64,000 nucleotides of DNA, taken from assembly GCF_008630935.1 (NCBI RefSeq), contig NZ_CP043908.1, positions 372,001 through 436,000 of the forward strand, given 5' to 3'. The notes under the pieces were generated by a model, which was not told the DNA's origin, did no database searches, and was given only the letters and a program-made list of their open reading frames with translations. Shown here in pieces: positions 45,811-53,311 of this stretch (positions are counted from its first letter, which is position 1; each line of letters starts with the position of its first letter). This DNA is from Thermodesulfobacterium sp. TA1 (GTDB lineage Bacteria; Desulfobacterota; Thermodesulfobacteria; Thermodesulfobacteriales; Thermodesulfobacteriaceae). A program made the translations under genes and the position numbers.

Positions 45811-46420
45811 TAAAGGTTTAATCATCGTTGTTACCGGTCCTTCTGGAGCTGGTAAAAGTACGATTCTTAAAGATTTACCAGAAGATGAGTTCTATTTTTC
45901 TGTTTCTCATACCACCAGAGCACCTCGTCCTGGAGAAGAAGAGGGAAAACATTATTATTTTGTGAGTCGTTCTACTTTTTTAGAGATGATAGAAAGGGAT
46001 GAATTTTTAGAATGGGTTGAAGTTTTTGGAACGTTTTACGGGACGGCTAAAACAGAAATAGAAAAGGCTTTTTCTCAGAACAAACATTTGGTTTTGGACA
46101 TAGAGGTAGTAGGTGCTACCAGACTTAAGTCCTATTTTGGTTCAGATGCGGTTTTTATCTTTATCGCTCCTCCTGACCTTCAGTCTCTAAAAAATCGTAT
46201 CATTCAAAGAGGTACAGAAAACGAGAATGAGGTGCAAAATCGTTTAAGAAGGGCTAAAGAAGAGCTTAGGTTTGCTTCTTGGTTTGACTATGTAATAGTT
46301 AATGAAGACTTGGAAAAAAGTAAAGAGCTTTTTTTCTCCATCATTAGAGCAGAATTAAGCAGACCTTATAGAAACCTTGAGTGGAAGAACTTTTTATCTT
46401 CTTTTAATCTTAATCTATGA
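45794..46420 (+). CDS. gmk: Guanylate kinase
   Basis: Phosphorylates GMP to GDP. The P-loop GPSGAGKST is at about residues 15-23, followed by [20 protein letters not shown] (about 38-57), the GMP-binding region, and a lid segment near [16 protein letters not shown]. 208 residues is standard. It begins inside the remA-like gene and overlaps rlmB by ATGA, so the three are coupled. With guaA at 13.5 kb it covers consecutive GMP steps. Confidence 0.96.
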   Translation: MKKKNNKGLIIVVTGPSGAGKSTILKDLPEDEFYFSVSHTTRAPRPGEEEGKHYYFVSRSTFLEMIERDEFLEWVEVFGTFYGTAKTEIEKAFSQNKHLVLDIEVVGATRLKSYFGSDAVFIFIAPPDLQSLKNRIIQRGTENENEVQNRLRRAKEELRFASWFDYVIVNEDLEKSKELFFSIIRAELSRPYRNLEWKNFLSSFNLNL

Positions 46421-47154
46421 ACTTTTTAATCTACGGTATAAATCCTGTTTTAGAAGCTCTTAAAAGTAATCCTAAGTCTATCGAGAAGATATGGCTTGAA
46501 AAAAAAAGTCTTTCAGGGAAAAAACATCAAATTTTAGAAAAGGCCAAAAAATTGGGTATACCGGTTAAAGTTTCGGAAAACCCTCCGCCCAAAGTACCAC
46601 CTCATATAAGCACCCAAGGGGTAGTGGCTTATCTTTTAACGTTTGGCTATGCAGATTTAGAAGATATAGTAGCTAATTGGGAAAAAAGGAAAGAGGTCCC
46701 ATTGGTGGTGTTATTAGATGAGGTAGAAGATCCACACAACGTAGGGGCTATCATCAGGAGTGCTGATGCAGCCGGAGCTCACGGTGTGGTTATCCCTAAG
46801 GTTAGAGGATGTGAAGTGACCGAAACGGTGGTTAAGGTTTCTTCAGGGGCGGTTTTTAATCTTCCAATAACTAAGGTAACCAACCTTAAACATGCCATTA
46901 AGTTTTTTAAAGAAAAGGGGTTGTGGGTTTTAGGGCTTACCCATAAAGCCGACCAGTCTATCTATCGACTTGATCTTAAAATACCTTTGGTATTGATAGT
47001 AGGTAACGAAGGTAGAGGTATAAGGCCTGGGATTTTAGAACAGTGTGATTTTTTAGCCAAAATCCCTATGAAAGGCAAGGTAGAAAGCCTTAATGTTTCT
47101 GTAGCTACAGCCATAGCCCTTTTTGAAACTTTAAGACAAAGAAGTATGGTCTAA
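46417..47154 (+). CDS. rlmB: 23S rRNA 2'-O-methyltransferase RlmB-type (SpoU family)
   Basis: SPOUT-class methyltransferase, most like RlmB, which 2'-O-methylates G2251 of 23S rRNA. The N-terminal substrate-binding domain (1-75) begins FLIYGINPVLEAL. The trefoil-knot domain has LLDEVEDPHNVGAIIRSADAAG (split; about 98-119), LIVGNEGRGIR and IPMKGKVESLNVSVATAI. 245 residues is standard. It ends before a weak AAACAG/CTGTTT hairpin in the 31-base convergent gap. Confidence 0.9.
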   Translation: MNFLIYGINPVLEALKSNPKSIEKIWLEKKSLSGKKHQILEKAKKLGIPVKVSENPPPKVPPHISTQGVVAYLLTFGYADLEDIVANWEKRKEVPLVVLLDEVEDPHNVGAIIRSADAAGAHGVVIPKVRGCEVTETVVKVSSGAVFNLPITKVTNLKHAIKFFKEKGLWVLGLTHKADQSIYRLDLKIPLVLIVGNEGRGIRPGILEQCDFLAKIPMKGKVESLNVSVATAIALFETLRQRSMV

Positions 47155-47185
47155 AACAGACTTAAAGCCTGTTTATTAAGCCCCT

Positions 47186-47647
47186 TCAACCACCTTTTAG
47201 GTATAGGTTTAAAATTTTAGTTTCTATTTCTGGATTAAACGGTTTGGCTGGGCTAGGAGAGTAGGTTTTTATCTCGGTATAATGGGGTATGATTTCTGTT
47301 TTTCCTTTATATGTTTTATAAACATAAAAATCTATCAAGATAAACTCAGTAAGGTTGGTTATTATACCAAAATAGGGCAAAGGATTGGTTAAAAGTCTTG
47401 CTAAGCTTAAAAAACCTCTCTCAAAGCAGGACAAAAAAGTTTGAGGCTTATAATCTACCCAGAAATATGTTTGGTCTTTTTCCTGTATGATCAAAGGTAA
47501 AATTAATTCGTGGTTTATACCTGATAAGGAAAAAGAAAGTTTGAAGTTAAAGATAAACAAACTTTCCGGATAGCCTAAGGTTTTAAAGATTGAAACAAGA
47601 TTTTCTAAGACCCGGTCTTGAGGAACTTTTTCTGGGCTATTTCCCAT
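47186..47647 (-). CDS. Unknown protein resembling HsdR N-terminal-type nuclease fold
   Basis: A 153-residue protein, not firmly recognised. The central strand pattern HELILPLII - VDYKP (about residues 46-70) and the late PYFGIITNLTEFILIDFYVY (about 98-117) resemble the HSDR_N_2 region of restriction-type nucleases. The expected acidic catalytic residues of a PD-(D/E)XK site are not clear, so if related it is likely inactive. It overlaps the PHP gene upstream by 43 bases, an unusually long coupling overlap. Confidence 0.55.
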   Translation of the reverse strand: MGNSPEKVPQDRVLENLVSIFKTLGYPESLFIFNFKLSFSLSGINHELILPLIIQEKDQTYFWVDYKPQTFLSCFERGFLSLARLLTNPLPYFGIITNLTEFILIDFYVYKTYKGKTEIIPHYTEIKTYSPSPAKPFNPEIETKILNLYLKGG

Positions 47648-48252
47648 ATTTTTTCTACTTCTTGGGGAGTTAAGCCAGCACCCAACCCTACTTTAAAAGC
47701 CATCTCCTTAGACATAAAATCTGAAGGGCTATGTCCGTCTGAGTTTATTATCAAGTTAGCTTCATAAGCCTTAGCCAGGTTAACCACATGTCCGTTGGTA
47801 AGACAATGACCTTTTCTTCCAGAGATCTCTAAGAATACCCCTTTTTTAGCAGCAAGTTTTACCTCTTCAGGTTTAATAAGACCAGGATGTGCAAGAATGT
47901 CTGCCTCTCCGAGAATAGCAGCAAGGTTGGTTCCTTCAGCAACCGGTTCTACTATTGTTTCTCCATGGACTACTACGATTTCAGCCCCAGCTTTTCTACA
48001 TTCTTTGATGAGAGGAGGAATAAGGTCCGGGGGAACATGGGTTATTTCTACCCCTAAGATAAATTCTGGGGTAAAGCCTTGTAAGGCTTTTTTAAACTTA
48101 GAAAGATTTTGGATAATATGTTCAAAGTTTGAGTGGTCTACATGGTCGGTAATGGCTATAGCTTGATAACCTAAGGCTTGGACTCTCCTCCAAAGCTCTG
48201 CTGGTATAAGCTCTCCATCGCTAAAAACCGAATGGCAATGAAAATCAAACAT
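47605..48252 (-). CDS. PHP-domain phosphoesterase
   Basis: A 215-residue metal-dependent phosphoesterase of the PHP superfamily, related to histidinol phosphatase. All metal-ligand motifs are visible: DFHCHSVFSDG (residues 3-13), AITDHVDH (about 34-41), VVHGE (about 104), AHPGLI and NSDGHSP (about 170-176). The substrate is unknown; the family includes nucleotide and sugar phosphatases. It lies 11 bases downstream of the DUF151 gene on the minus strand. Confidence 0.88.
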   Translation of the reverse strand: MFDFHCHSVFSDGELIPAELWRRVQALGYQAIAITDHVDHSNFEHIIQNLSKFKKALQGFTPEFILGVEITHVPPDLIPPLIKECRKAGAEIVVVHGETIVEPVAEGTNLAAILGEADILAHPGLIKPEEVKLAAKKGVFLEISGRKGHCLTNGHVVNLAKAYEANLIINSDGHSPSDFMSKEMAFKVGLGAGLTPQEVEKIWEIAQKKFLKTGS

Positions 48253-48263
48253 CGATAAATTCC

Positions 48264-48779
48264 TTACATTTTGTATTTAAAAAGTTTTGGGTCTAACGTT
48301 TCAAGCATTTCTTTAAGTTTTTCTTTTTCTTCTTCGGTAGTTACTACCATTTCTCCTTGTTTCTCAGCTACAGGGGTATCAGAATAAAGCTGACTCTTTT
48401 TCAGCACTTCTTCTTCTACAAAAATCTCAGCGTTGAGCCTTAAGGCTAAGGCTATGGCATCGCTTGGGCGAGAATCTATTTCCAAGGTTTTATCACCAGT
48501 AGCTACAGTAATCACCGCATAATAAGTGTTATCTCTAAGGTCTACTATTTCTACCTTGGGAATGGTTATGCCTAAACTTTCAAAGATGTTTTTCATCAGA
48601 TCATGGGTTAAAGGTCTTGGAAATTGTATGTTTTCAAGTTTGGCTGCGATAGAAGTAGCCTCTAACACTCCAATCCATATAGGAAGTATTCTATCCCCTT
48701 CTACTTCTTTTAACAACATTACCGGGCTGTTAGACATGGGATCCATAGCTATCCCATGTAACACCATTCTTATTTTCAT
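48264..48779 (-). CDS. Bifunctional nuclease-domain protein (DUF151)
   Basis: A 171-residue member of the DUF151 (bifunctional nuclease, BFN) family. MVLHGIAMDPMSNSPVMLLKE at the start (split after Pro), LPIWIGVLEATSIAAKLE (about 30-47), PRPLTHDLM and IDSRPSDAIALALR (about 102-115) are the family hallmarks. Plant members have DNase/RNase activity; the bacterial role is unknown. I start at the ATG at 48779, behind an AAGGGGG site; a TTG at 48788 lies too close to that site. Confidence 0.92.
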   Translation of the reverse strand: MKIRMVLHGIAMDPMSNSPVMLLKEVEGDRILPIWIGVLEATSIAAKLENIQFPRPLTHDLMKNIFESLGITIPKVEIVDLRDNTYYAVITVATGDKTLEIDSRPSDAIALALRLNAEIFVEEEVLKKSQLYSDTPVAEKQGEMVVTTEEEKEKLKEMLETLDPKLFKYKM

Positions 48780-48870
48780 AAGAACCAACCCCCTTTAGGC
48801 TTCTTTTTTAAAAAGTTTAATTATATGTTAAGGCTTAATCGTTAAAAAGTCAAGCAAAATTGAGGGTTTA

Positions 48871-49630
48871 TGTGGTTACTATTTTAAAACGTCGTTTTAT
48901 TAAAATGACCTCCTATAAAACCATTAAGGAGGTCAGCTTCATGGGAAAAGCTACATCAGGCAAACTCACCTTTAAATAGGCTTCCTTAGCCCTCGGCTTA
49001 ACCTATAGACATACCCTCAGGCTCAAAGAAAGACTTAAAAACCTCGGTCTCATTGGAATTCAAAGAACAAAACCCAAAAACCTCTTAACCTTAAAATCAC
49101 ACCAGAACTAAGAAATACCATCATCTCCCTAAGACAAAAATACTACTTTGACTTCAATGTGCTTCACTTTAGAGACAAACTCATTAAGGACCATAATATT
49201 ACTCTTAGCTACGAAACCCTAAGGAAGCTTCTGATAGAAGAAGGACTACATGAACCAAGAAGAAAAAGGAAGGTATATCGGAGACTAAAAAGGATGCCCA
49301 AAGTGGAGATGCTTGTTCAGATGGATTTTTTGCTTCAGCTAATTCACCACAAGCCAAAGGCAGGATAGAAAGGCTTTTCGGTTTTCTGCAAGATAGATTG
49401 ATTAAGGAGCTAAGGCTTAAGAAGATAAAGGATTATGAGAGTGCGAACAAGTTTTTGGAGGAAGAGTTTTGGCCTTGGTATAATAACAGATACATGCTTC
49501 AGACAGAGAGTGTTTATAGGGAATTACCAGAGGGGTTAAATCTTGAGTTGGTATTTAGTGTGAAACAGATTAGGGAGGAAACGATATTATTAAGGCTGAC
49601 TATTCTGAAAAGCTTTTATTTTTAGAAAGA
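48871..49630 (+). mobile_element. Decayed insertion sequence (IS1202/ISNCY-like)
   Basis: The left end near 48871 reads TGTGGTTACT, and 25 bases later ATTAAAATGACC, the kind of terminal motif seen in ISNCY/IS1202 elements. The interior is the broken transposase gene. I could not find a matching inverted repeat on the right, so that end is lost or diverged; the right limit is approximate. It is the only mobile DNA recognised in the window and sits between the DUF151 and GGCT-like genes. Confidence 0.6.
48941..49625 (+). pseudogene. Broken DDE transposase (ISNCY/IS1202-like)
   Basis: Remains of an integrase-core transposase. An N-terminal helix-turn-helix (KLTF..ASLALGLTYRHTLRLKERLK) is cut by a TAG at 48977. 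A frameshift lies near 49090. The middle part (ITPELRNTII to MLVQMD, to about 49326) then joins abruptly to a C-terminal piece (SPQAKGRIERLFGFLQDRL to FSVKQIRE), so most of the catalytic core between the first Asp and the final Glu region is deleted. At least three inactivating lesions are present; it cannot encode a working enzyme. Confidence 0.85.
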
Positions 49631-49761
49631 TTGAAGAAAAAGTTAGGATCTTTAAAAAATTATCCGGATAGGTAATTTTTATATGAAAAATGAAATCAAA
49701 AAAATAGTTAAACATGTTACAATCTGTTAAAATAAAGAACTTTTAATCAGAGGTTAAAGTT

Positions 49762-50124
49762 ATGCCTAAGGTTTTTGTTTATGGCACTTTAAGAAAAGGA
49801 GAGAGTAGAAGTTTTCTTTTAACAGATTGCAAATTTCTCGGTTATGCCAAGGCTAAAGGCTTTCTTCTTTATAATGTTAGTTCCTTTCCAGGGATGGTTC
49901 CAGGTGAGGGAGAGGTCATAGGAGAGGTCTACGAAATCCCAGAAAGTTTACTGGAAAAGCTGGATAAGGTTGAAGATGTGCCTAATCTTTTTAGAAGAGA
50001 ACTTATAGAGGTTGTGCTCGAAGATGGAATAGGTATTTTGGCTTATGTTTATCTTTATAATAAAAAGGTAGATAACAAGCTTCTTATACCTTCGGGTGAT
50101 TGGAAAGATGTTAGTAAATTTTAG
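49762..50124 (+). CDS. Gamma-glutamylcyclotransferase-like (GGCT/AIG2) protein
   Basis: A 120-residue small protein of the GGCT/YtfP fold. KVFVYGTLRKGESR at the start (residues 3-16) is the substrate-binding loop, and GEVYEIPESLLEKLDKVED (about 53-71) holds the usual acidic catalytic region (Glu or Asp). FRRELIEVV and AYVYLYN follow. It may release 5-oxoproline from a gamma-glutamyl compound; actual substrate unknown. It is downstream of the dead IS and upstream of the MoxR pair, on its own. Confidence 0.85.
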   Translation: MPKVFVYGTLRKGESRSFLLTDCKFLGYAKAKGFLLYNVSSFPGMVPGEGEVIGEVYEIPESLLEKLDKVEDVPNLFRRELIEVVLEDGIGILAYVYLYNKKVDNKLLIPSGDWKDVSKF

Positions 50125-50395
50125 CGAGCTAAAGAGATTGCCTTGCGTTTTAATAGTTTATCTAAGCTTACATATGGTTTTTGAGTAAAATATTTAAAAT
50201 GATCTAAAAACACCGAAATAGGTTTATCTTAAAAATAGATAGGTTTTTCTGATAAGGTTAGTTTTTTAGCTTATTAAGTATTAGGAAACTATTTAACTCT
50301 TTAGGAAATCGATAGGAAACTACCAAATTGATTTAGTTGCTTTGAGGGTTAGCTGTGGTACAATTTTAAAAAATTATGTAAGGTAGGTAAGGTTT
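50125..50395. promoter_or_regulatory. MoxR operon upstream region with phased direct repeats
   Basis: No gene is visible. Three copies of TAGGAAA start at 50283, 50303 and 50314, spaced 20 and 11 bases, that is about two and one helical turns. They lie 17-55 bases upstream of the -35 box of the MoxR promoter. This layout suits an activator or repressor binding one face of the DNA. Two ATAGGTTT copies occur near 50218 and 50240. Confidence 0.35.
50338..50365 (+). promoter_or_regulatory. Promoter of the MoxR module
   Basis: TTGCTT (50338-50343), a 16-base spacer, then TACAAT (50360-50365) preceded by TGG, an extended -10 element. The start codon is 31 bases downstream, with TAAGGTAAGG-like purine-rich sequence before it. 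Confidence 0.45.
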
Positions 50396-51289
50396 ATGGA
50401 AACAGTCGTAATAGACGGGGTTACCCTTTATCTTAGTCATCCTGATGAACTTGACATTCCGGTTTATGAAAGAAAAGAGATTTTAAACCAGATACTTGCT
50501 TGTTGGCTTACGGTAGATGAAAAGGACCTTCCTCTTACTCCCAGGTTGATAGGTAAACCAGGGGTAGGGAAGACCACCCTTGCCTACTTAGCTGCCAAAA
50601 AACTTAATAAAGAGGTTTATATTTTTCAGGCTACGGTAGACACCAGACCCGAAGACTTGATAATTACTCCGGTTATTTCAGAGGATAAAAAGATAAGGTA
50701 TATAGCAAGCCCTATCGTTTCTGCGATGATTAAAGGAGGAGTAGCTATCATCGATGAGGCAAACAGAATGAGCGAAAAATCTTGGGCATCCTTAGCCCCT
50801 TTACTTGATAGCAGAAGATATGTAGAGTCTGTGATTGCAGGTATAAAGATAAAGGCCCATAAAGACTTTAGACTTTGTGTTACGATGAATGAGGATGCCT
50901 CTACCTTTGAACTTCCTGAATACATCCAATCAAGGCTTCAACCCCAGATTTTTATAGATTTTCCCGAGGCAGAAGAAGAAAAACACATTCTTAAAACTAA
51001 CCTTCCTTGGCTTGAAGACACAACGATTAACTACCTTGTGGACTTTCTTCAGATAACCCATCAGTATGGAGAACCGTATAGTGTTAGAGACGGAGTGAAT
51101 ATAGGAAGGTATGTAGCTAAAAAACTGGCTTTTTTAACCCAAACCTCTCCCTCTACCCAGATAGCGGTTTTAGAGGTGTTAAAAGAGGCTATTGGTCTTA
51201 TTTTAGGGCCTCAGGCCTTGGTTTATTTTAAAGAGTTTATCGAAAAAGGTAAAAAGTTTAAAAAACCTGTGCTTTTTACCATAGACTGA
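50396..51289 (+). CDS. MoxR-type AAA+ ATPase
   Basis: A 297-residue AAA+ protein. Walker A is GKPGVGKTT (residues 53-61), Walker B is GVAIIDEANR (115-124), and the sensor-1 strand is LCVTMNED, with an arginine-containing helix IQSRLQPQI after it. The QATVDTRPEDLI segment after helix 1 is typical of MoxR/CbbQ/NorQ proteins, which remodel partner proteins, often together with a VWA-domain protein. Here no VWA gene follows. Instead its stop overlaps the start of a 612-residue protein (TGATG), which is therefore the likely client or partner. Confidence 0.88.
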   Translation: METVVIDGVTLYLSHPDELDIPVYERKEILNQILACWLTVDEKDLPLTPRLIGKPGVGKTTLAYLAAKKLNKEVYIFQATVDTRPEDLIITPVISEDKKIRYIASPIVSAMIKGGVAIIDEANRMSEKSWASLAPLLDSRRYVESVIAGIKIKAHKDFRLCVTMNEDASTFELPEYIQSRLQPQIFIDFPEAEEEKHILKTNLPWLEDTTINYLVDFLQITHQYGEPYSVRDGVNIGRYVAKKLAFLTQTSPSTQIAVLEVLKEAIGLILGPQALVYFKEFIEKGKKFKKPVLFTID

Positions 51290-53127
51290 TGTTAAAGCTT
51301 AACCTAAATAAAGAGGGGTCTTCCCTTTTTTTATTACCTTTTTTACCAGAAAATCTTGAGATTACTCAGGCAATATCCAAAGAGCTTATCCGTTTAAACC
51401 CTGATGGGATTGCTTTGGTCCTTCCTCCTTTTTTAAAGGAAGATTGGGTTTCTGCAGTAAAAGCCCTACCTACCATTACAGTTTTAGAAATACATTATAA
51501 GGACGAAACGGTAGAGTATCTCATAGTTTCTCCTTTATGTCCTTTGGTTGAGGCTACACGTTATGCCTTACGGTTTAAAAAAGACCTATATTTTGTAGAC
51601 CTTCCTTGTAAAGAAGAAGAAATTTTTGAAGTAAAAGGTCTTGTTTCTTCCTGTTTTTTGCCTGCAATGGGATATCAAGCTTATACAGAAACCTTTCTTT
51701 CTGGACTGATTAATAGAGGGTTAAGCTTTGAGGTTAAGCCTAAGCATCGTTACATAGCAAACAAATTACTTCATTATTCAAAAAAAGGGCTGGTTGCTGT
51801 GGTATTGCCTTATCATTTTGTTCCTGGCGTTTTAAAGGCCTTAGAACATCCTGATAATCTATATTTTTTTCCTGAAAAGCAGGCAGTAGAGATAAACCTT
51901 TATTCCTTGCATCCCCAGAGCATAAGGGAGGTTCTTGCTGAACCAGGATTTTTTCAACAGACTTACGAAGAAAAACGAGAAGAAATTTTTGCAAAACCTG
52001 ATTTTTGGTTAAATAGAGTTTCCCTTTGGGAAGATGTCTTAACCAAGGCTATAGCTAAGTTTAAAGATGAAACCGGCACAGTGCTTTCTCCTAAAGATTT
52101 AAAGGTGTTAGGGCAATTTTTAAAGAATTATCTTTTGGTAAGAGGAAACTATTTTCCTGAACTTTTTGATTTAGTGGTAGCAGCAAGGGGGGTAGGAGGA
52201 GATGAACTTGCCTTTTGGGTTTGGGAGATAGCTACTGCTTATGAATTAAAAAGGGAAGAAATAGCCTATCCAGAAATCAAGCTCTCTCCAGAGGAGTTAA
52301 ATCTGTCTGTAAAAAAGCTTAGGTTATTTAGAAAGGTAAAAAGTTTAAGGGCAGGATTAAAGTTTTTACAAAAGTTTGCTTCTCGCGAGGAAAGGAAAAA
52401 GTTTGCCCAACGATTTTCAGGTAAAACTATCTGTTCTTTCCCTCCTGAAGACATAGTGGTTGAAACCTTTGGGAAAAAAGCCTCAGAAAAGGGGATAAAG
52501 GTAATTACCGAGAACTTAAGAAAAATAGAACCCTTTATTTCTTCTCTGAAAGATGGACTGGATATAAGAGAGACTATTAGAAACTGGTTCTTTAAAGAGA
52601 TGATTTATATCAGAGAAGAACCTAAAACTAATGCCAAGATAGGGTCTTTAGTTATCATATTTGAAGAAGACCCAGACCCTATTACCGGAGAAGAAAAATA
52701 TCCTTGGAATTTTACTTGGCACGGAGAGCATCATCAGGAATCAGACATGGCTTTTTATGCTACCGACCCTAAAGAAAAGGTAATCGGTCCAGGTATAGCC
52801 AGGGCTAAATATGGAGGGTTTATGTTGACCTACCCTCCTAAAAGGGTATATGATATCTGGACAGACCCTCTTTTTTCGTTGGCTGAAAACAAACCAGAAA
52901 GGTTGCTTTTAGCTGCTATAGACTACAGCCTTGAAAAATATGTGCTGTATATAGCCAAAAAACCTCCTACTTCTTTTGCCAAAAACTGGGCGTTTAGACA
53001 GGGTAAAAAGGTGATTTTTCTTCCGATCGGGTCTTTCTCAAAGAATTTGTTAGAAAAAGTAAGAACCTTTCATGTGCTTGAAGGGGCTCATGTAAGAGAA
53101 TATGCCCATAAATTCATAGATAAATAG
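51289..53127 (+). CDS. MoxR partner protein; N-terminal TraB/TIKI (DUF5682-like) fold
   Basis: A 612-residue soluble protein with no clear named family. Residues 1-190 follow the order of DUF5682/TraB-type proteins: LNPDGIALVLPP (36-47), SPLCPLVEATRYAL (81-94), YFVDLP (101-106), a basic helix HRYIANKLL (153-161) and VVLPYHFVPGVLKAL (171-185). The first GxxH metal motif is missing, while His176 of the second is kept. A helical middle (200-440) leads to a C-terminal domain with FTWHGEHHQESD (475-486) and a late HVREYAHKF (601-609), both His-rich. It is translationally coupled to the MoxR ATPase. The fold call is inference from motif order; function unknown. Confidence 0.6.
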   Translation: MLKLNLNKEGSSLFLLPFLPENLEITQAISKELIRLNPDGIALVLPPFLKEDWVSAVKALPTITVLEIHYKDETVEYLIVSPLCPLVEATRYALRFKKDLYFVDLPCKEEEIFEVKGLVSSCFLPAMGYQAYTETFLSGLINRGLSFEVKPKHRYIANKLLHYSKKGLVAVVLPYHFVPGVLKALEHPDNLYFFPEKQAVEINLYSLHPQSIREVLAEPGFFQQTYEEKREEIFAKPDFWLNRVSLWEDVLTKAIAKFKDETGTVLSPKDLKVLGQFLKNYLLVRGNYFPELFDLVVAARGVGGDELAFWVWEIATAYELKREEIAYPEIKLSPEELNLSVKKLRLFRKVKSLRAGLKFLQKFASREERKKFAQRFSGKTICSFPPEDIVVETFGKKASEKGIKVITENLRKIEPFISSLKDGLDIRETIRNWFFKEMIYIREEPKTNAKIGSLVIIFEEDPDPITGEEKYPWNFTWHGEHHQESDMAFYATDPKEKVIGPGIARAKYGGFMLTYPPKRVYDIWTDPLFSLAENKPERLLLAAIDYSLEKYVLYIAKKPPTSFAKNWAFRQGKKVIFLPIGSFSKNLLEKVRTFHVLEGAHVREYAHKFIDK

Positions 53128-53273
53128 TTTTATAAAAAACTAAATTTTTAAAACAAGCTACCGGCTTCATGACAAAGGATTGGTAGTTTAACAAAGCACA
53201 TCTTAAGTTTATAAACTTAAAAATTTTCCTAATAAAAAAATCTTGAAAAAAATTTTTTTAAATTTTTCAAAAA

Positions 53274-53304
53274 TTTGACGTTTCTGTCAAAAATATGATA
53301 TAAT
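53274..53304 (+). promoter_or_regulatory. Promoter with overlapping palindrome; leaderless start
   Basis: TTGACG (53275-53280), an 18-base spacer, then perfect TATAAT (53299-53304). The ATG of the sigma-54 regulator is at 53312, about where transcription should begin, and no ribosome binding site is present. An inverted repeat TTTGAC/GTCAAA (53274-53279 and 53286-53291) overlaps the -35 box and could be an operator. The upstream gap from 53128 is otherwise AT-rich with a weak CTACC/GGTAG hairpin near 53158-53193. Confidence 0.55.
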
Positions 53305-53311
53305 AACTTTC

